Source of the DNA: Hoplostethus atlanticus
Lineage: Eukaryota > Chordata > Actinopteri > Trachichthyiformes > Trachichthyidae
DNA length: 64,000 nt
Assembly: GCA_034670405.1 (NCBI GenBank)
Contig: JAXDDX010000034.1
Location: 914,001 to 978,000 of the forward strand
Reading direction: 5' to 3'
A program made the position numbers and the translations under genes. The notes below the pieces were generated by a model. It saw only the letters and a list, made by a program, of their open reading frames with translations. It searched no databases and was not told where the DNA came from. Of this stretch, positions 56,401 through 64,000 are shown piece after piece (within the stretch, counting starts at the first letter, position 1; each line of letters begins with the position of its first letter).

Positions 56401-56738
56401 ATATGAAAATGTCACAGATTATTACTTTAATGTGAAGGGGTTTGATTAAATTGCCCCATAAATGCTGATAAATCAGAAATTTGTTAAAAGTGTCACATGG
56501 TAAAGCTTGTGCTAATATGTCAAAATGAACAGTAGATGGCGCTGTGCTCTACTTGTATTATCTCACTCTCCCCGTCTCCCCAGCAGGTCAGGACATAGCT
56601 GAGGAGTTTCGCTCCCAGGAAATAGATGGACAGGCTCTACTGCTTCTCACAGAGGACCACCTGGTCAGCACTATGAACCTCAAACTGGGACCTGCCCTCA
56701 AACTCTGTGCCCACATTAATTCTCTGAAGGACTCATAG
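48080..56738 (+). CDS. phc3: phc3: polyhomeotic-like protein 3, complete, 14 coding exons
   Basis: Subunit of canonical Polycomb repressive complex 1 in the nucleus; its SAM domain polymerises and compacts repressed chromatin. Exons join in phase to 2736 bp, 911 residues (human PHC3 about 980). Order: Ser/Thr-rich N-terminus; Gln-rich VIQQAIHRP/QYLHQMYAAQQQHLMLQTAA region (60-110); long Pro/Gln/Ser-rich middle with the VLLTEEELPVAEALVQMPYQ conserved block; HD1 motif (ILTHLIEGFVIREGLEPFPV, about 613-633); FCS zinc finger with C698, C701, C717 and C721; a basic GRRGRPPSRVNGASREHFLR tract; a charged Arg/Glu region; and a C-terminal SAM domain about 843-911 (WNVEQVFSYINSLPG...LLLLTEDHL). ATG 48080 follows an acceptor at 48046 and no upstream in-frame ATG is seen; an extra upstream coding exon cannot be excluded. 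It diverges from prkci. Confidence 0.95.
48257..48541 (+). repeat. Minisatellite derived from phc3 exon 1 end and donor
   Basis: Units of about 60-65 bp with the pattern GCATTGTTTCACCTGACAGG / CAGGCCAGGTGATAGA / C...TGTACCTCTCTG. The first unit is the end of the coding exon itself (from about 48226). Clear copies start near 48344, 48404 and 48469, with a partial one to 48541. Confidence 0.85.
48942..49094 (+). CDS. phc3: phc3 coding exon 2
   Basis: Residues 60-110: VIQQAIHRPQTMAAQYLHQM and the Gln/His stretch. Followed at once by an intronic TG array at the donor (CAG|GTCAGTGTG). Confidence 0.95.
49099..49145. repeat. (TG)n microsatellite with TATG interruptions
   Basis: Starts five bases into phc3 intron 2, overlapping the donor consensus region. 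Confidence 0.93.
49197..49286 (+). CDS. phc3: phc3 coding exon 3
   Basis: Residues 111-140 (ASILGQRQSPSLPSSSNGSL), aligning with human ASLSSGRPSTSPTG. Donor CTCA|GTAAGC. Confidence 0.9.
49384..49542 (+). CDS. phc3: phc3 coding exon 4
   Basis: Residues 141-193 (PVTAQLISRTQASSSAAAGT, QAQMYLRTQM), matching human AQLISRSQASSS and QAQMYLRAQM. Donor GATG|GTTCGT is non-ideal but forced by phase. Confidence 0.9.
49740..49829 (+). CDS. phc3: phc3 coding exon 5
   Basis: Residues 194-223 (LILTPAATVAAVQSDHPVVT), matching human LIFTPATTVAAVQSDIPVV. Donor CAG|GTACAA. Confidence 0.92.
49830..50833 (+). other. phc3 intron 5 with old interspersed repeat
   Basis: Repeat-derived sequence from about 50100 to 50730, minus orientation (GTCAAGTCAACTTTATAGTG, GTGTGTCATCCGCATAGCAA). 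This resembles a widespread teleost LINE-related fragment; the family is not certain. Confidence 0.5.
50834..51056 (+). CDS. phc3: phc3 coding exon 6
   Basis: Residues 224-297, opening VQNLAVHAHL (human VQNLTLRSQKL), a diverged Ser/Thr-rich linker. Confidence 0.9.
51390..52030 (+). CDS. phc3: phc3 coding exon 7 (large)
   Basis: Residues 298-511: ATYSPVQPHALVKQQ, HHQLIVQQA, a proline run near 450 and the conserved EEELPVAEALVQMPYQNLPP block. Donor CCACCA|GTGAGT. Confidence 0.95.
52127..52250 (+). CDS. phc3: phc3 coding exon 8
   Basis: Residues 512-552, acidic-basic linker ending DRTPTPPTMSPRENGTG (human DRTPPPPTLSPAAITVG). Confidence 0.92.
52457..52698 (+). CDS. phc3: phc3 coding exon 9 with HD1 motif
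   Basis: Residues 553-633: VIRSPDVEEPSHVTSS, a poly-Pro patch and HD1 ILTHLIEGFVIREGLEPFPV. The acceptor (CATTCAG|TGATCC) was chosen because the nearby upstream AG would put TGA in frame. Confidence 0.88.
52699..53253 (+). other. phc3 intron 9
   Basis: 555 bp. Contains two related segments in inverted arrangement (GTAAAATCCAGGTTCAGAAA near 53010; TTTCTGAACCCGGAGTTTTA near 53126), an inverted repeat of about 20-35 bp that suggests a small MITE core. Confidence 0.6.
53254..53413 (+). CDS. phc3: phc3 coding exon 10
   Basis: Residues 634-686, acidic (AEQSDSTDSEMENDAPTADG), comparable to human NSSDTEMEDM. Donor GATG|GTGCGG lies 11 bases before a TG array. Confidence 0.88.
53425..53472. repeat. 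(TG)n microsatellite
   Basis: Follows the phc3 exon 10 donor by 11 bases; one GAGTGAGAG interruption. Confidence 0.93.
53504..53615 (+). CDS. phc3: phc3 coding exon 11, FCS zinc finger
   Basis: Residues 687-723: QCEFCGKRGYVHTFLRSKRF then CSMTC, the Phe-Cys-Ser zinc finger that binds nucleic acid in PHC proteins. Confidence 0.96.
53660..53935 (+). mobile_element. SINE-like interspersed repeat
   Basis: GTTTCAAATTCCCCCTACTGG is B-box-like. It is followed by GGTGCCCTTGAGCACGACAT, TTAACTCCCAACTGCTC and a tail with GATTAATAAAGATCGAAATA, the layout of a common fish SINE. Confidence 0.55.
54393..54531 (+). CDS. phc3: phc3 coding exon 12
   Basis: Residues 724-770: end of the FCS module and the basic WGHRPMGRRGRPPSRVNGAS segment (human LGHRGRRPSGPDGAAREHIL). 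Confidence 0.95.
54532..55489 (+). other. phc3 intron 12
   Basis: Contains a 14-bp perfect inverted repeat (GACTCCAAAAAGAC, 54686-54699 and 54730-54743) extended by GGTGC/GCACC. Otherwise AT-rich, no coding sequence. Confidence 0.75.
55490..55760 (+). CDS. phc3: phc3 coding exon 13
   Basis: Residues 771-860: acidic EEEEEDE, Arg/Glu alternating stretch (MTTRLRRQAERERERERVKE), then the SAM start PSQWNVEQVFSYINSLP. Donor CCAG|GTACCA. Confidence 0.95.
55995..56436. mobile_element. 442-bp non-autonomous DNA transposon (MITE) in phc3 intron 13
   Basis: Ends TTCACATTAAAGTGGTAATC and GATTATTACTTTAATGTGAA are inverted. The inverted match extends about 27 bp with roughly five mismatches (CCGTGAGATT against CTGTGACATT). 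No transposase frame inside. Superfamily not assigned. Confidence 0.75.
56584..56738 (+). CDS. phc3: phc3 last coding exon, rest of SAM domain
   Basis: GQDIAEEFRSQEIDGQALLL to INSLKDS and TAG. The acceptor is a tandem NAGNAG (CAGCAG, 56581-56586), so the exon may start at 56584 or 56587, giving PAGQD or PGQD. Confidence 0.95.
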
Positions 56739-56890
56739 GCAGTCTAGCCTAGCGTTCCTACTGGACTGGGTTTGTCAACGCAAGTCAACACAGAAACAGA
56801 AAGATGGTCTTTCTCACCCTTCACCTTCACCTCCAAGACACCAAGGAGGCACTGCCATCAAGTTGTCTAAATAAAGTGACCTCATTCTCT
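56739..56890 (+). other. phc3: phc3 3' UTR start with AATAAA
   Basis: A canonical AATAAA at 56870-56875 lies 132 bases after the stop. This is a short UTR, and more distal sites are possible. Confidence 0.4.
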
Positions 56891-58320
56891 GGATGGAGGA
56901 CTACTTACAAACTAAGGAAGGTGGTTGGACCAAAATTATTAGTGCACAGACTGCAGCTGCATTTCCCTGAGACCACTGCCAAGGATTTGGTTCTTCAGAC
57001 CTCATCTGTTGCAGCTGTCAGTCCATTACTGTGGGGATCAGAGTGTCGTCCACTCACCCACACCAGTGATTTTAATGTAATGATGAACAGTTCTTCATCA
57101 GTCGGCATTCCATCGTAGTGATTGTAGCAATTTGGCTCCAGTTAGCCATTTGTTTCTAAACGGTTCTAAAAGTTCTTTGTATCATTTGTAAAAACAAAGT
57201 TTGCCAGCAAAGACAACAATTTAGCATTACATTATTACACAAAATCTTGTTTTGTTATCTTATGTCTTTTGCTATTGCTTTCACAAAGGCTGCCAGAATG
57301 TCACTTTTACAGTGTGATGAGTCTGGTTATGAAAGTAGACTTTACTGAAGCAAACTTTATTGAGGTCTTGACAATATTTACATTTTACATGACTTGTAAT
57401 GCTGTGATGGTACCGGTGACCTGTTCGGGAGGTGGGGGGGGGGGGGTTCCTGCCTTCCGCCCAATGCATGCTGGGATAGGCTCCAGCCCCCTGTGACCCT
57501 CAATAGGAATAAGCAGGTATGAATGAGTGAATGAATGAATTACTTTTTTTTTTTGTGATTTTATTTTTCCAAATGTAAAAAGCATTTCTATAAACTGATT
57601 GACTGACTTCAGACTGACTAAGCATATCAAGGCACGTAATATGAATTCTCAGTTGAACCCAGCAGAGATACACCTGAGTCGTGTTAGTGAAACTGATAAG
57701 AAATCTCTTTTAAAAAATTAAAACATTCCAGGCAAGACTTATTGAGTGCATATTTTCTTTTTCTTTGCTGGATTGAGGATTCAAACCAGCAACCTTCTGG
57801 ATTGCTCTAACCTTTAACCTTAGGCTACTACCCACAGGGCTGTTCATTTAGTACAATGGTTATTTGTATTTGTTGGGTAGTCACTGGGAAATGAAAACTA
57901 AAAGTGTCTCAAGATTTGTTCCAATGAAACACAATGTGTTTCTGTGAATCACCACCAGGGGGTGTACTTCATACTGTTACTGTTTTATCACTGTAGAGGC
58001 CACAGTACTTGAATTACTTGTTAATACTATTTGGCCCAAGTCTGGTTCATAGTATTGCCCAGTGCTTGTGTTTACAGAATTAAGCCAAGACTAAAGAACT
58101 GAACAAATCCTTCTTGGGGGAGAGAGATGATGTTGATGTGTTAAAGTTATCTGTGCTACTGACCCATTTATAGTAGTAGTGGTCATTTAAGTCTAGTGGA
58201 TGGGATAATCATATGTCTGGGTCCAACCTCAAAGAGGTTGTGATCGGCAAAGATGTGTCGTTCCTGTATACAGTGAGGTTAGTTTCCATCATCACACTAA
58301 CAATTCACAAGACAGTGATA
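56891..58320. other. Convergent interval between phc3 and dapk3
   Basis: No coding sequence. Holds the retroelement tail at 57408-57545 and a possible SINE fragment near 57775-57850 (GATTCAAACCAGCAACCTTC). Confidence 0.65.
57408..57545 (+). mobile_element. 3' end of a common vertebrate retroelement, (TGAA)n tail
   Basis: GACCTGTTCGGGAGGTGG, GCCTTCCGCCCAATGCATGC, TGGGATAGGCTCCAGCCCCC, TGTGACCCTCAATAGGAATA and a TGAATGAATGAA tail. These are hallmarks of the widespread fish repeat ending CAGCTGGGATAGGCTCCAGC. A run of about 14 G lies inside. Confidence 0.75.
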
Positions 58321-58326
58321 AGTTGG

Positions 58327-59407
58327 TTTATTTGACACAAACCAAGACAGATAAATCTTCAATTAAAATTAGAGCTCTTGTACACACCTAAGAGATTGAT
58401 TAAAATATCATTTGGAACACTGCTATAATCCTTTAAGTGCAAATGAGTAAATTTTTCTACAGAAATACACTAATATACTTTCTATGCTAAACATGGGGAA
58501 TGTGGTGCCTAGATGTAAAACTTATCAATGGAATGTTTTCAGAGAAACGGCTGGTTTCCATGCACACAATTTGGTATACAAGGCTACTGTGCAAAAGTTG
58601 TTGCATTTAAGACGTTGAGCAAGATCAACATGATGGAAACAGATGAGTGCTTGCAGAGGCAGTAAGGTCAATAAGTTTACAAGGTACTACAAATATGGGT
58701 TCATACATTGCAAATCTTTCCTGTACAGTATAGGTTAATGTTTATTGCATCCCCTATGTTAGGCTTTCCGTCCCAAAATATAAGAGCATTTTAATGCAAT
58801 GAAAGCTGAAATGCATGTAATTGGATTTCCACACAATAAATACCCCTGAATTCTGTGCAAACCTGACTTTGCAAGCTGTATATTGTGAGGCAGAGTATTG
58901 CCTCACATAACTGGCCAATAGCTGGAGACAGGAATACATGAGCAGACATCTATGGCATTTAAAGCACTAACCCATTAAATCAGAATATATATATATATAT
59001 ATTTTGGAAAAACAAATTGGACTAAGAAAAAAAATGTGTTTTGTCACTGTATGTCAATTTAACCATATTGGCAACAGCAAAAAAAGTAAATACATTTTAC
59101 AAAAAAAAAAGCATACTTTCATGACAATTGAATGACTTAGAATCTTTAACATTATAACTTAATATAGAAAACACAGGAATGGGCATTTTCAAGACATTCT
59201 CTAGAGCGAATGGGGTCAATATAGGGCCTCTTGCTACTTGCTGGTGTTCTCAAACATGACATATGAGGGTTAAAACATTTCCCCCAGAGGACAGCAGCAT
59301 AGCTTATGATGACGACTGGCCCACTTGGATCCTGCTATGTGACAAACATACAGAGAAAATGGGCAGGAGGAAACTCAGGAAAATGTCTTCATAGGACCAG
59401 GCCCAGC
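58327..59407 (-). other. dapk3: Probable dapk3 3' UTR
   Basis: Minus-strand AATAAA signals at 58741-58746 and 58327-58332 downstream of the dapk3 stop. AT-rich, single-copy apart from (TA)n at 58986-59001. The actual cleavage site is not determinable here. Confidence 0.4.
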
Positions 59408-62567
<3,160 letters not shown>

Positions 62568-62611
62568 GGTTTGCTGACTGGATGCTGATGTAAACAATGC
62601 CTTGAGTTCCA
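62568..62611 (-). other. dapk3: dapk3 5' UTR part of the start-codon exon
   Basis: Acceptor TTTTTCTTCACTCCAG|TGGAAC ends just above 62611, 44 bases before the ATG. It implies a non-coding upstream exon. Confidence 0.6.
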
Positions 62612-63449
62612 CTGGAGTGAAGAAAAAGACAAAGACATGAACCCAATAAGGATCAGCAATGACGTAATGGATATGATAAAGATAACACCATGAGCAAAAG
62701 CCAAGCCGTATTGGCAGGTCCAGTGACAAAAGTCTGCGAAAGAGTGATCAATGCCATTTTGTGTGCCGTAACAATTCAGCTTGAACAACCAGGTTGGCTA
62801 TCCTCCTTATTTGGCCTGGGTCAACACAGCTCAGATTGTTTTTTTTGAGACTTTCTGGCTGGTGTCAGACCTCTGCATACCAGTGCTACATACGTCATCT
62901 CCTTCCCTGGAGCTATCTCTGACTCAATTAAAGGGTCTGAGATTTAGCTAGGATACCTTGGATTTGGTACTTTACTACTTTAAACATTGGTAAAATGTCA
63001 CTGACCAATTAAAACACAAAACAAGTTCAAAAAGCAGTAACAGATGGTACAAAAGACCCTAACGTCCAAACGTCTAACGTTATAAGGCAAGCCAGGCAGA
63101 CAGCAGAAACATTTCTCAGCGCATTATTGTTAGCAAAGGGAACATCAAGGGCAAGCCTTTTGTCACAGGTAGCTCCAATTAATTAATTAAAGTTTAAATA
63201 AGCCGAAGCAAGCGGCTGGCTGTTTAGGGAAGAAAGGTACCCCGGCAACGTAACGATAGCTAACGTTACTAAGCAAGGTAACAGTTAGCTAACTATTTGG
63301 CTAATTAGTTAGCTAACGTATAACTACCTACTGTATTGTTTCTATGAGAAAGACATACGATTCTTAACCCTGTATTATTGAAAGTAAGATAAATGTAATA
63401 TTTTGACAATAACAGGAAATTTTAACACATTACTACAGTGGTTACTTAC
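62612..63449 (-). other. Probable dapk3 5' UTR intron
   Basis: No coding sequence. Carries repeated GTTAGCTAACGT words at 63256-63324, close to the first donor. Confidence 0.5.
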
Positions 63450-63530
63450 ATTGCGGTTGGCTACGAGTGCTGCATTCCTTTCCCGAGTTCTCTGACCAGT
63501 GACTGAATGAAAAATATGACTTCCGGTCAT
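63450..63530 (-). promoter_or_regulatory. dapk3: Probable dapk3 first non-coding exon and core promoter
   Basis: Minus-strand donor GCAAT|GTAAGT at 63450/63449. About 70 bases upstream lies an ETS/GABP motif, ACCGGAAGT on the minus strand (63519-63527), common in TATA-less housekeeping promoters. TSS not placed exactly. Confidence 0.5.
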
Positions 63531-63934
63531 ATTTTCAAAATAAAGTTATTTTGACGAGCCTAAATAAAGTTATTTTACCAAAGGGTTAGTTAGTTAGTAC
63601 CAAAGAGGGAATGATGGATATATTTAAGGATACTGTGTCAAAGTGTCCTTTTCACAACATATTTTCATATGTATTGTTTCTTATGTTTACAGCTGTAGTT
63701 TTACTCTATAGTTGATCTAATAATTCAACTGAATATTTTGATACAATTAATGTGTTCCCCGTACTTAGGACATGTTCACACTTTGCCACATTGCCACCGA
63801 CGTTGAATTTGAACTTTGGAGAAGATGCTGTGCCTTGCTCCTTTTTAGGCAGAGTGGATCACTTTTTAAAGTTGAGAAAAGTTCAACTTTGTAGAGGTGT
63901 ATGCATGACATTGACTGCATTTTTTTTGCTCACA

Positions 63935-64000
63935 CCTGGGCCTGTTCCAAGAAGCAGGTTCAGCAAACTCTGAGTCTAACCCTGCACTCTGAGTTGATTC
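63935..64000. repeat. Start of an interspersed repeat, cut by window end
   Basis: CCTGTTCCAAGAAGCAGGTT followed by CAGCAAACTCTGAGTCTAAC and ACTCTGAGTTGAT resembles an abundant teleost repeat. Only the first part is visible. Confidence 0.35.

Overview
The window is nuclear DNA from a ray-finned (teleost) fish. The evidence is split genes with GT-AG introns and vertebrate proteins, very many long CA/TG arrays, teleost-type SINE and LINE tails, a Tc1-like transposon remnant, and GTTAGCTAACGTTA-type words near promoters. The species cannot be named from the sequence. Four protein-coding genes are present. I read their exons directly and joined them by splice phase. Layout, left to right: (1) 1-18.7 kb holds the 5' part of skil (SnoN) on the minus strand. 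It has one large coding exon (14682-15803, 374 codons), a probable 5' UTR splice acceptor and a CpG/CRE-rich promoter near 18.4-18.6 kb. The 14.6 kb to its left is probably skil intron, full of dinucleotide arrays and without recognisable further exons. (2) 18.7-22.6 kb is intergenic. (3) 22.6-43.7 kb is prkci (atypical protein kinase C iota), minus strand, complete: 18 coding exons, 1767 bp, 588 residues, no frame breaks. (4) 43.7-48.0 kb is a gap between divergent genes with no coding sequence. (5) 48.0-56.9 kb is phc3 (Polycomb PRC1 subunit), plus strand: 14 coding exons, 911 residues. (6) 56.9-59.4 kb is the convergent intergenic/3' UTR interval. (7) 59.4-63.5 kb is dapk3 (ZIP kinase), minus strand, complete: 8 coding exons and 454 residues, the same length as human DAPK3. 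The skil-prkci-phc3 order and orientation matches human 3q26.2 (SKIL, PRKCI and the oppositely oriented PHC3), so this is a conserved vertebrate block. Human GPR160, between PHC3 and PRKCI, is not seen here, and dapk3 is an extra neighbour (human DAPK3 is on chromosome 19). The genes do not form one pathway: SnoN represses SMAD/TGF-beta transcription, aPKC-iota acts in cell polarity with Par6/Par3, PHC3 is a Polycomb SAM protein and DAPK3 phosphorylates myosin and death-related targets. I found no undescribed multi-gene system. The most notable signals are structural: a nearly identical 0.32 kb direct repeat on both sides of prkci exon 8, a minisatellite made from the 3' end and splice donor of phc3 exon 2, several perfect or near-perfect hairpins, a G-quadruplex/polypurine tract at the skil promoter, two clear TIR-bounded MITEs, and a NAGNAG acceptor at the last phc3 exon.
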